Assembly (NCBI RefSeq): GCF_040640155.1
Contig: NZ_JBFABE010000023.1
Span: forward strand, 1-64,000
DNA length: 64,000 nucleotides
Direction: 5' to 3'
Source: Streptosporangium sp040640155
GTDB taxonomy: Bacteria; Actinomycetota; Actinomycetes; Streptosporangiales; Streptosporangiaceae
A model generated the notes under the pieces. That model was not told where the DNA came from. It saw only the letters and a program-made list of their open reading frames with translations, and made no database searches. The translations under genes were made by a program, and so were the position numbers. Positions 43,194-50,565 of the stretch are shown in pieces (within the stretch, counting starts at the first letter, position 1; each line of letters starts with the position of its first letter).

Positions 43194-43585
43194 GAGTCTC
43201 CTTGACGTGGGGTTTTGGGAGCGTCCGATACGCCGCGGCGGTACGCGACCGAGGGCGTTCCGGTGTTGTTAGCGCTAACAAGGCGAGTAGCGGATCACCC
43301 GGCTCTTCGGGTCCGTCACGGGATCCCGTCCGTCACGGGTCCCGCCGCGGACCACCGGGACCGGCACGCCACGGTTCGCCGGGTCCCGCGCCACGGGACC
43401 GCCGGGCCCGGGTGTCACGGGTGTCCCGGGGGCGCCGGGCGCACCGGGTTGCCGCCCAGTTTCACCCTGACCGCATTGATCGTCAAGGGTGAAAGGAATA
43501 TGTCAGGAAAAATCGTGAATCTTTCATCGGCATCCGGATCCGCGCCGGTTCCCGCCCCTTCCGCGCCTCCCGTTACAGTGATCCG
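43194..43585. other. Intergenic region upstream of the sugar dehydrogenase
   Basis: About 390 bases between divergent genes. It contains the LacI-type palindrome near the dehydrogenase, then a GC-rich stretch of CGGG/CCGG repeats, then an AT-richer patch at 43470-43525 likely to hold the promoter of the winged-helix gene. No supportable gene. Confidence 0.4.
43266..43281. promoter_or_regulatory. Perfect 16-bp LacI-family operator
   Basis: TTGTTAGCGCTAACAA is fully palindromic with the central CG step typical of LacI/GalR-family sites. It lies 72 bases upstream of the secreted sugar dehydrogenase start, on a promoter-proximal position. The regulator gene is not in the window. Confidence 0.75.
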
Positions 43586-44710
43586 ATGGGCAGCACGATC
43601 ACCCTGGACAGGGCCCGTTGGCTGGGCTTCAGGTGGCACCGGCACGGCCTGGCCCGCCGATCCCGCGAGGAGACGCTCGACGACCTGCTGTTGCTGGGCT
43701 TCCAGGACGGCCGGCAGGCCGACGCCAGACGGTCGCTGATCCAGCGCACGAGTGGCGTCGGATCGACGAGCGTCGCCGAGGCCCTCTCCCCCGGCGGGCC
43801 GCTGGTGAGCATGTGGACGGTGCGCGGAGCGCCGCACGCGCACCGCCTGACCGATCTGGACCTCGTCCGCTCCGCCCTCGCCCCCCGGGAGTCGGACGAG
43901 GGCGGGGCCGCCTGGGTCGCCGCGGTCGAGGAGGTGGCCGCCGCCCTGCGCGCCGTGGTGACCGGCCCCACGCCGAAGCCGGAGGCGAGCCGCGAGGTGA
44001 ACGGACGCGTCCCGGCCTCGCTGGTGGGGCGGTGCGAGCGCTGCGACGCCGACCACGTTCCCGACGCGCTGTTCCGCGCGGCCGGATGCCGGGCGCGGAT
44101 CGCCGTCGGCCCCGGCGACCAGCGTGTGACCATGCTCCACCCCGCCCCCGAGGCCCCTCGCGCGGAGCGGGAGAAGGGACAGGGCCGCCAGGACCGCCGG
44201 GACGGCGACCCGCGTCTGACGTTGCTGGAGGCCTACTTCCGGGTGAACGGCCCGACCGGCGGAACCCTGTTCCGCGACTGGATGGGAGGCGACACCGCCG
44301 CCGTCGCCGGGCTGTGGAGGGAACTGGGCGACGACCTGGTCCGGGTGCGGATCGACGGCCGCCGCCACGACCTGCCCGAGGCGCTCCTGGACGAGGTACG
44401 GCGGGCACCCGAGGCCGAGGGGGTGGTCCTCGTCCCGCCGCACGATCCCTACCTGCGTCAGGCCGACCGGACCCTGCTCGTCCCCGACGCCGACCGGCGC
44501 CGGCGGGTCTGGAGGGCCCTGTCCGGGCCCGGGGCGCTGCTGGTGGACGGCGAGGTGGCCGGCACCTGGCGCCACCGCCGCCAGGACCGCGAGGTGACGA
44601 TCACCCTCTTCGACCGCCTGGCGCCCGCCCGGCGCGCGGAGGCCGAGGAGAGCGCCCGCCTGGTCGCCGAGGCGACCGGCGACCGGGTGCCGGGAATCGT
44701 CTGGGACTGA
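43586..44710 (+). CDS. Winged-helix DNA-binding domain protein (HTH_42 / YcaQ-like)
   Basis: A 374-residue protein of the DUF1006/HTH_42 class whose members include DNA glycosylases acting on interstrand crosslinks (AlkX/YcaQ) and antibiotic-linked homologues. It begins ARWLGFRWHRHGL, contains LSPGGPLVSMWTVRGAPHAHRLTDLDLVRSALAP, and ends in the SGPGALLVDGEVAGTWRHRRQDREVTITLFDRLAP segment conserved in the family. The residue replacing the QxR/QxD-type catalytic motif of AlkX/AlkZ is not recognisable by eye. A repair function is possible but not shown. ATG 43586 chosen; see the rejected leader ORF for the alternative frame. Confidence 0.8.
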   Translation: MGSTITLDRARWLGFRWHRHGLARRSREETLDDLLLLGFQDGRQADARRSLIQRTSGVGSTSVAEALSPGGPLVSMWTVRGAPHAHRLTDLDLVRSALAPRESDEGGAAWVAAVEEVAAALRAVVTGPTPKPEASREVNGRVPASLVGRCERCDADHVPDALFRAAGCRARIAVGPGDQRVTMLHPAPEAPRAEREKGQGRQDRRDGDPRLTLLEAYFRVNGPTGGTLFRDWMGGDTAAVAGLWRELGDDLVRVRIDGRRHDLPEALLDEVRRAPEAEGVVLVPPHDPYLRQADRTLLVPDADRRRRVWRALSGPGALLVDGEVAGTWRHRRQDREVTITLFDRLAPARRAEAEESARLVAEATGDRVPGIVWD

Positions 44711-44738
44711 GGCGGCCCGCTGGTACCCCCACGGACCG

Positions 44739-45437
44739 CTAGTACTCCCACAGATCGGTACGCCCCTCCGCGCCGATGCAGAAGACCGCCGAGCCGTGCT
44801 CCCCCCGGACCAGGTCGACCCGGATCCACCCGGTGGCCGAGGCGACCTTGGCCTCGTAACCGGCCCTGGGCGCGGCGGTGACCAGACGGCAGACACCGTC
44901 CTCGATGGCGAACGAGACCGAGCCGCCCTTGACGTTCATGACGCGCAGGTTCTCGGTCGAGACCGACCTGGTCCTGGTGGCGGCCGGCGCGGGGGTGGCC
45001 GGCGGCGACGCCCTCGTGGCGGCCCGGGAGGGGCGGGACGCCCGCGACGTGGGCGCCGCCGGTGCCGTAGAGGTCCCGGGGGCCGGCCCGGCCCGCCGCG
45101 TCCGTTCCGGCGACGCGCCGCTCGCCGACGGGGACCGGTCCGGGAGCGGCCGGGCACTCCGGGAGGCGGAGGGGACGGGACCCGGCGCCGGGGTCCGGCC
45201 CGAGGTCGAGGTCGAGGGCGACGCGGTCACGTCGGACGCCCCGGCCGGCGGGCCGGTCGGCATCCCGGGCGGGGGCTCTCCCCCGCCGGTACGGCCGACG
45301 GCGGCGTTGAGCGACCCGACGCTCGCGTCCTCGAAGACCTCGCTGCGCAGCACGTCGCGGACGCCGAGCCAGGCGACCGAGACCGCCAGCACCGTGGCGC
45401 CGCACCACACCGCGATGAACCCCAGCGTCTGCCGCAT
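44739..45437 (-). CDS. Membrane-anchored secreted protein next to the two-component system
   Basis: A 232-residue protein: a TM helix at about 5-27 (LGFIAVWCGATVLAVSVAWLGVRDVL), a long Pro/Thr/Ser/Ala-rich linker (about 50-160), and a small C-terminal beta-rich domain with two Cys (GVCRLVTAAPRAGYEAKV...AVFCIGAEG) likely joined by a disulfide. It resembles conserved actinobacterial proteins encoded divergently from CseB-type response regulators, so it may be a sensory partner or regulated target. A -10-like TAATAAT ends 7 bases before ATG 45437, suggesting a leaderless transcript. Function unknown. Confidence 0.75.
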   Translation of the reverse strand: MRQTLGFIAVWCGATVLAVSVAWLGVRDVLRSEVFEDASVGSLNAAVGRTGGGEPPPGMPTGPPAGASDVTASPSTSTSGRTPAPGPVPSASRSARPLPDRSPSASGASPERTRRAGPAPGTSTAPAAPTSRASRPSRAATRASPPATPAPAATRTRSVSTENLRVMNVKGGSVSFAIEDGVCRLVTAAPRAGYEAKVASATGWIRVDLVRGEHGSAVFCIGAEGRTDLWEY

Positions 45438-45444
45438 ATCGTGA

Positions 45445-45451
45445 ATTATTA
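45445..45451 (-). promoter_or_regulatory. -10 element for a leaderless transcript
   Basis: TAATAAT on the minus strand, ending seven bases before ATG 45437, in an AT-rich 50-base region shared with the divergent response regulator. Confidence 0.4.
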
Positions 45452-45487
45452 CGTCATTTGTCTCATTGTTCACTACCGTTACACGGC

Positions 45488-46164
45488 ATGGCGACGGTTC
45501 TGGTGGTCGAAGATGACGAGTACGTGCGATCCGCGATCATTCAGGAACTCGCAGACGCCGGCACGCGGTGCGCAGCGCGGGACGCGCCCTGGACGCCCTG
45601 CGGGAGATCTCGCAGAATCCGCCGGACGCGGTCATCCTCGACCTCGGGCTGCCCGACCTGGACGGGGCCGAGGCGCTCAAGATGGTCCGCAGCATCTCCA
45701 GCGTCCCGGTGATCGTGGCCACGGCCAGGGACGACGAGGCGGAGATCGTCCGTCTCCTGCAGGCGGGCGCCGACGACTACCTGGTCAAGCCCTTCTCCGG
45801 CGACCACCTGAACGCCCGGCTGGACGCCGTGCTGCGCCGGGCGCGCAGTGCCACGCCGTCCCCGGTGGTGCGCGTCGGCGCGCTCACGGTGGACATGAAC
45901 CGGCGCGAGGCCACTCTCGAGGACCACCCGCTCACCCTGACCAGGCGCGAGTTCGACCTGCTGGCCTACCTGGCCGCCCGGGCCGACCGGGTGGTCTCCC
46001 GCAAGGAGCTGCTCACCGAGGTGTGGCAGCAGTCCTACGGGGACGACCAGACGATCGACGTCCACCTGTCCTGGCTGCGGCGCAAGCTCGGCGAGAGCGC
46101 CTCGTCCCCCCGCTACCTGCACACCGTGCGCGGCGTGGGGGTCATGCTGACCACACCGTCGTGA
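45488..46164 (+). pseudogene. OmpR-family response regulator, frameshifted in the receiver domain
   Basis: Two overlapping frames together give a complete OmpR/PhoB response regulator. The first frame encodes ATVLVVEDDEYVRSAIIQELADAG and then turns to junk; the second continues ...AVRSAGRALDALREI, the phosphoacceptor Asp in VILDLGLPD (bases 45640-45642), VATARDDE, ADDYLVKPF and a winged-helix output domain with LTRREFDLLAYLAARADRVVSRKELL. The break is at about 45560-45562, where GGCACGCGG would read GGCCACGCGG (Gly-His-Ala) if one C were restored. The length, 677 bases, is one short of a multiple of three. Either a real inactivating deletion or a sequencing error. The C-terminal part could still be made from GTG 45568. 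Its stop overlaps the kinase start. Confidence 0.85.
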
Positions 46165-47495
46165 GGCGGACCCTGGCGCTGCTCACCGTCGCGGGCACCT
46201 CGATGGTGGCCCTGGCCTTCCTCATCCCCCTGGGGCTGGTCGTCAGGGAGATCGCCCACGACCGGGCCATGGCCCAGGCGGAGCGGCAGGCGTCCGCGCT
46301 GGTGCCCGTGCTGGCCATCACCGTCGATCCGGCCCGGCTGACCCACGCGCTGCTCAGCACCGGCGCGCGGGACCGGATCGGCGTCCACCTGCCGGGCGGC
46401 GGCTCGGCGGGCACCGTGAGGGCCCCCGTCGCCGCGGTGGCCGCGGCCTCCCGGCTGACCCGGGCCGTCACCTCGGAGCTGGGCTCCGGTCGCCTGCTGC
46501 TCCGTCCCGTCGCCCTGGACGGCGGCCGGACCGTGGTCATCGAGGTCTTCGTCCCGCCCGGTGAGCTCACCCGGGGCGTCACCGCCTCGTGGGCGGTGCT
46601 GAGCGGGGTGGCGGCGGCGCTGGTGGCCGGTTCCCTGCTGGTCGGCGACCGTCTGGGGGTGCGCGTGGTGCGCTCGGCGCGGCGGCTGGGCCGGGCGGCC
46701 GGCGCCCTGGGGGCCGGGGACCTCAGCGTCCGCATCGAGCCCGAGGGGCCTCCGGAGCTGGTCGCCGCGGGTGAGGCGTTCAACAGCATGGCCGACCGCG
46801 TGGTCCAGTTGCTGGCCGCCGAACGGGAGATGGCCGCCGACCTGTCACACCGGCTGCGCACCCCCCTGGCCGCCCTGCGGCTCAGCCTGGAGCACCTGGG
46901 GCCGGAGGCCGAGCAGAGCAGGAACGCGCTCACCCGGCTGGAGGCCGAGGTGGACCAGATCATCGCCACCGCCAGGCAGCCCTCCCGCGCACCGGAACGG
47001 GTTCACTGCGACGCCGCCGAGGTGCTCCGCGAGCGGTTGACCTTCTGGTCCGCGCTGGCCGAGGACCAGCGGCGCCCCTGGGAGCTGATCGGCGCCTCCT
47101 CCCCCGCGCGGGTCCCGGTCGCGGCCGGCGAGCTCGGCGCCGTGGTGGACGCCCTGCTCGGCAACGTCTTCCGGCACACCCCCGAGGGCGCCGGCTTCAC
47201 GGTGACCCTGCACCAGGGCACCGGCACCGTCGGCGTGCTGATCGCCGACGCCGGACCCGGGATCGCCGACCCCGAGGCCGCCCTGCGGCGCGGGGCCAGC
47301 GGCGCGGGATCCACCGGGCTCGGCCTGGACATCGCCCGCCGGCTCGCCGAGTCCACGGGCGGAACGCTGCGCATCGACGCCTCCTCAACGGGAGGCGCCA
47401 GGGTCCAGCTCTGGTTCCGCACCGACCGGCACGACCGCCGGTACGGACGGGTGCGGGCCCGCCGCGGGCGCGACCGACCCCCGGAAGGCGGCTGA
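46161..47495 (+). CDS. Sensor histidine kinase
   Basis: A 444-residue membrane histidine kinase. TM1 (about 6-28) and TM2 (about 140-162) flank an extracytoplasmic sensor loop; a HAMP segment follows with the box DLSHRLRTPLAALRLSLEHL, phosphorylated at His230. ATP-binding boxes: GNVFRHTPEG (N), ADAGPGIAD (G1), STGLGLDIARRL (G2). GTG 46161 overlaps the response regulator's stop (GTGA), so kinase and regulator are translationally coupled. The longer open frame upstream is spurious. The kinase is intact even though its partner is frameshifted. Signal unknown; the layout resembles the CseC/AfsQ2 class. Confidence 0.9.
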   Translation: MRRTLALLTVAGTSMVALAFLIPLGLVVREIAHDRAMAQAERQASALVPVLAITVDPARLTHALLSTGARDRIGVHLPGGGSAGTVRAPVAAVAAASRLTRAVTSELGSGRLLLRPVALDGGRTVVIEVFVPPGELTRGVTASWAVLSGVAAALVAGSLLVGDRLGVRVVRSARRLGRAAGALGAGDLSVRIEPEGPPELVAAGEAFNSMADRVVQLLAAEREMAADLSHRLRTPLAALRLSLEHLGPEAEQSRNALTRLEAEVDQIIATARQPSRAPERVHCDAAEVLRERLTFWSALAEDQRRPWELIGASSPARVPVAAGELGAVVDALLGNVFRHTPEGAGFTVTLHQGTGTVGVLIADAGPGIADPEAALRRGASGAGSTGLGLDIARRLAESTGGTLRIDASSTGGARVQLWFRTDRHDRRYGRVRARRGRDRPPEGG

Positions 47496-47936
47496 TCCCC
47501 GAAGGTCCGACTCCCGGAGGTGTCCGATCCCCGAAGGCGGCCGGGCATTGATTAGATCATGGGTAAGCGCACCTTAAGGACGACTAAAAAGCGCTTTTCC
47601 ACATCGCGGATGCGCGATCGTGGAGAAACCGCGCGCCTCACCCGCGTTCGCGGTCCCCGGCTCGCCGCGCCGTGCCGGTCACGCGTTCAGACGGAGGGCA
47701 CGTGACCGGTTCGGGACGGCGAGCCGGGGACTCCCCCGGCCTCCCGCCGCGTCCCGCGAGGTCCACCGAAGATCCCCGAAGGTCCCGCGGGCTCCCTCAG
47801 GGTCCTGGAGGGCGGCGCGAGGCGAGGATCACGGGACGGCCGGATCGGGAGGTTTCATCGAGATTCCGTGCACCCCGCGGCCACGGCACCGCGGTGCTGT
47901 CATGATCGCGGTGGCACCTCACCGACGGGATCCGCG
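47496..47936. other. Intergenic region after the histidine kinase
   Basis: About 440 bases with no supportable gene. It holds a perfect palindrome AAAAGCGCTTTT (47587-47598) and an ATCGCG/CGCGAT hairpin (47603-47618) in an AT-rich island. These may form a terminator for the kinase operon or promoter elements; I cannot tell which. The rest is GC-rich with no features I recognise. Confidence 0.35.
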
Positions 47937-48503
47937 ATGCCTCCTCGCTCACTCGCGCTGTCGGCCACTTCGCTCTGCGCGGCCGGCCTGGCGCTCCTGG
48001 CGTACTTCCACGACTCCGACCTGGTGCTCCTGAGGGAACACCTGAACCATCCGTTCGCGCTCGGTGTGCTGGCCTGCCTCCTGGCGGCACTGGCCGCCGC
48101 CGGGCTGCGGTGGATGTGGCTACGCGTCGTGGTCTTCGTTCTCGCCGGGCTGGGCGCGGGTGTCGCGCTGCTCGCGGGATCGTTCGTCCTGACGTTCTCC
48201 TCCACCGAGGAGGCCGGCTTCGTCGACGGGCCGGACCCGTACAGGGTCCGGCTCCAGCGGTCGCTGGCGGGCCTCGGGCCGGACACGGTGATGTGGCTCA
48301 GCCTCCGCAGGGACGGAGGGCTGCTCAGCAGGGAATGGGACCTCGGCTGCTTCAACGACGACGTCCCCGACGATGCCTTCGACTCGGTCACCTGGACGGG
48401 GCCGAACTCCGTCGAGATCCGGGTGACCGGCGGGCAGTCGTTCCCCGTGCCTCTGGACCCCGCCTCGGGCCGACCCCGGACGACCGTCACCCTCGGCTGC
48501 TGA
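47937..48503 (+). CDS. Hypothetical membrane protein
   Basis: A 188-residue protein with three predicted TM helices in the first 90 residues (LALSATSLCAAGLALLAYF, FALGVLACLLAALAAAGL, VVVFVLAGLGAGVALLAGSFVL) and a hydrophilic C-terminal domain, presumably outside, containing a lone Cys pair (GCFNDD and the C-terminal TLGC). I do not recognise the family. ATG 47937 starts the first hydrophobic segment; the longer frame to 47868 adds non-membrane sequence. It is followed by a hairpin that belongs to tRNA-Ala copy 3 on the other strand. Confidence 0.6.
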   Translation: MPPRSLALSATSLCAAGLALLAYFHDSDLVLLREHLNHPFALGVLACLLAALAAAGLRWMWLRVVVFVLAGLGAGVALLAGSFVLTFSSTEEAGFVDGPDPYRVRLQRSLAGLGPDTVMWLSLRRDGGLLSREWDLGCFNDDVPDDAFDSVTWTGPNSVEIRVTGGQSFPVPLDPASGRPRTTVTLGC

Positions 48504-48544
48504 CGGCACCCCGGACGATGGGCTCCCCGCCTGCCGGAAAACGA

Positions 48545-48583
48545 CGAGATCCCGCCCGATCGAACCGATCGGGCGGGATCTCG
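48545..48583 (-). terminator. Terminator hairpin of tRNA-Ala copy 3
   Basis: A perfect 17-bp stem (CGAGATCCCGCCCGATC and its complement) with a five-base loop, followed on the minus strand by GTCGTTTTCC, giving a T4 run. The most complete of the three tRNA-Ala terminators. Confidence 0.9.
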
Positions 48584-48621
48584 TGAACCACTTTCGTGCC
48601 GCTGCGAGAACGACCCTCAGG

Positions 48622-48694
48622 TGGAGCTATGGGGATTCGAACCCCAGACCTCCTCCATGCCATGGAGGCGCGCTACCAGCTGCGCCATAGCCCC
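48622..48694 (-). tRNA. tRNA-Ala, anticodon GGC (copy 3)
   Basis: Identical over 73 bases to the copies at 15409 and 32322, including G3-U70. About 50 bases upstream there is a -10-like TTATAT. The flanking 48695-48925 stretch is non-coding; I see nothing else in it beyond this promoter area. Confidence 0.97.
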
Positions 48695-48925
48695 TGGCCA
48701 CCGCTGCGAGTGCTCTCGTCGCGGCGCTCGGGAAGCATATAAGGACACCGGCGTGTTCACCTAATCGACGGCCGGGAGGCCCGCACCGCCCCCGGGGCGT
48801 ATGCCGGGGAGGGCGGATTCCCCCGGCGCCGCCCGCCACGGCGGCCCCGGCGAGCCCGGCGGACACGGGCCGAGCCGGGCCACGACGGAGTCAGGGCGGG
48901 CCAGGACGAGACCGCGACGGGCTCG

Positions 48926-49579
48926 TCACCCCGGGACGACTCCGGGCTCGTCCTCGGTGGCCTCGGGGCTGTCGTCGCTCCTGACCGGCTCCGGGAGGGT
49001 GCCGGCGTTGTGCTCCATCAGGCGCCAGCCCTTGCGCGACTGCTCCAGCACCGACCACGAGCAGTTCCCCAGCCCGCCCAGGGCGGGCCAGAGCTCCTCG
49101 GGCAGGTTCATCAGCATGGCGATGCCGAGCCGGAGCGCCGCTCCGTGGGAGACGACCACGAGCAGGCCGTCGGAGTCGAGCTCGGCCGCCCAGCGGCGGA
49201 TGGACGACGACACCCGCACCGCGACGTCGGCGACCAGCTCACCGCCCGGCGCCTCCCAGGCGACGAACTCCCGGGGCCACTTCTCGGCGATCTCCTCGCG
49301 GACGAGCCCCTCCCACTCGCCGCCTCCGCGCTCCCGCAGGTCCTTGTCGACCTTGACCTCCAGCCCGGTCACCCGGGCCAGTGCCGAGGCGGTGTCGAAG
49401 GCCCGCTGGAGATCGGAGGAGACGATCATGCTGGGACGGAGCGCGGCGAGCAGCGAGGCCGCGCGGGCGGCCTGCGTGACCCCGGTCTCGTCGAGCGGGA
49501 TGTCGCTGTGCCCCTGGAACCGGTGCTCGACGTTCCACAGCGTCTGGCCGTGCCTGAGGCAGACGACGCGGGGGCTCAC
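48926..49579 (-). CDS. Histidine phosphatase family protein (phosphoglycerate-mutase-like)
   Basis: A 217-residue enzyme of the histidine phosphatase clan. The catalytic RHG motif (VVCLRHGQTLWN), the VSSDLQRAFDTA arginine, LRERGGGEWEGL and the second His in LLVVVSHGAALR are all present. Its position after rsfS is the usual actinobacterial one, where homologues act as phosphatases or glucosyl-3-phosphoglycerate phosphatases. Substrate not certain. The GTG at 49579 overlaps the rsfS stop by four bases, so the two are co-translated. Confidence 0.92.
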   Translation of the reverse strand: MSPRVVCLRHGQTLWNVEHRFQGHSDIPLDETGVTQAARAASLLAALRPSMIVSSDLQRAFDTASALARVTGLEVKVDKDLRERGGGEWEGLVREEIAEKWPREFVAWEAPGGELVADVAVRVSSSIRRWAAELDSDGLLVVVSHGAALRLGIAMLMNLPEELWPALGGLGNCSWSVLEQSRKGWRLMEHNAGTLPEPVRSDDSPEATEDEPGVVPG

Positions 49580-49983
49580 TCAGCTACCGCCCCGCGGGCG
49601 CGCTGGGCGGCGACCTGGGTGACGCTGTCCGGCAGCGAGATCGAGGGGCAGTCCTTCCACAGGCGCTCCAGCGCGTAGAAGGTGCGGTCCTCCTCGTGCT
49701 GGACGTGCACGACGATGTCGATGTAGTCCAGCAGGACCCAGCGGCCCTCGCGCTCGCCCTCGCGGCGGACGGGCTTGGCGTCGGCCTCGATCCGCAGCCG
49801 GTCCTCGATCTCGTCGACGATGGCGCGGACCTGGCGGTCGTTGGTGGCGGAGCAGAGCACGAACGCGTCGGTGATGACGAGCTGCTCGCTCACGTCGTAG
49901 GCCAGGATGTCATCGGCCAGTTTGTCCGCCGCCGCCTCAGCGGCGAGCCTGACGAGCTGGACGGATCTGTCGGTTGCTGTCAC
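49576..49983 (-). CDS. rsfS: Ribosome silencing factor RsfS
   Basis: A 135-residue RsfS/Iojap protein that binds L14 of the 50S subunit and blocks subunit joining when growth slows. Landmarks: KLADDILAYDVSEQLVITDAFVLCSATNDRQVRAIVDEIEDRL and the C-terminal RWVLLDYIDIVVHVQHEEDRTFYALERLW. Start GTG 49983. In most actinobacteria nadD lies directly upstream of rsfS; here nadD is absent, so the chromosomal order is broken just at this point. Confidence 0.95.
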   Translation of the reverse strand: MTATDRSVQLVRLAAEAAADKLADDILAYDVSEQLVITDAFVLCSATNDRQVRAIVDEIEDRLRIEADAKPVRREGEREGRWVLLDYIDIVVHVQHEEDRTFYALERLWKDCPSISLPDSVTQVAAQRARGAVAE

Positions 49984-50565
49984 GGTGTGGGTCAGTCCTC
50001 CTGCTAGTCGGCGCTGTCACCTATCAGGGTGCCCGATCGGGCGCTCGTTGAAGAGCCACAGTTCGAACAACGCCTGTCGTATGCCGCCCGATTCCGCGCC
50101 GCGGGCGTATCGGCGGCCCGATCGGGTTCGTCCTCCGCGGCCGGGGCCGCGCCCACCGGTCCGGGGCGGCCGGAATGATCCGGGAGATTCGGCGCTCGGA
50201 GCGGGTGAGCTGCGGATACCCGTACCACGCAAACTCCTCGAATCATAGCGAATCTTCACGAAACGCGCTCCGGCTCACGGTATCCCCGAGGGGGGGACGA
50301 CCTCCCGGGCACCGGGACGGGCCCGTGGGCCATCGCCGTCACGTCCCACCGGTGCCGTGTCTCCCGCCGGGCACGTCGAGGGGTGTCCCCTGTCCTCGAC
50401 GAGGGATCTCGTCGTTCACGGACCGGCCCCGCGCCGGGACCGCCGTGCCTCGCGTCTTTCACCCAGGGGCATCCGCCGACTCGTTTTCCGGATGACTGGA
50501 AGAATGGCCTGGATTTAGTAGAATCGCCTTCAAATTTGCAAGATCGGCGTTCGATGGGGAGAAAA
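49984..50565. other. Intergenic region between rsfS and the conflict island
   Basis: About 580 bases between divergent genes. A minus-strand frame at 50017-50259 (GTG start, 80 codons) ends in a protein-like QALFELWLFNERPIG segment but lacks a good ribosome binding site; it may be a remnant of displaced core sequence. The right end (50495-50560) is AT-rich and contains TAGAAT (50519-50524) as a possible -10 for the VMAP gene, without a convincing -35. Confidence 0.4.

Noticed and set aside
43500..43739. A frame with a good GAAAGGAAT ribosome binding site, starting MSGKIVNLSS, overlapping the winged-helix gene.
   Set aside because: Most of it is Pro/Ala/Ser low complexity in the wrong frame of a well-supported family protein; only its first 29 codons lie outside that gene. 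Possibly a leader peptide, but not supportable.
47587..47618. AAAAGCGCTTTT and ATCGCG/CGCGAT palindromes as a specific operator.
   Set aside because: Could equally be a terminator of the kinase operon or a random AT island; no gene context distinguishes them, so only noted in the intergenic entry.
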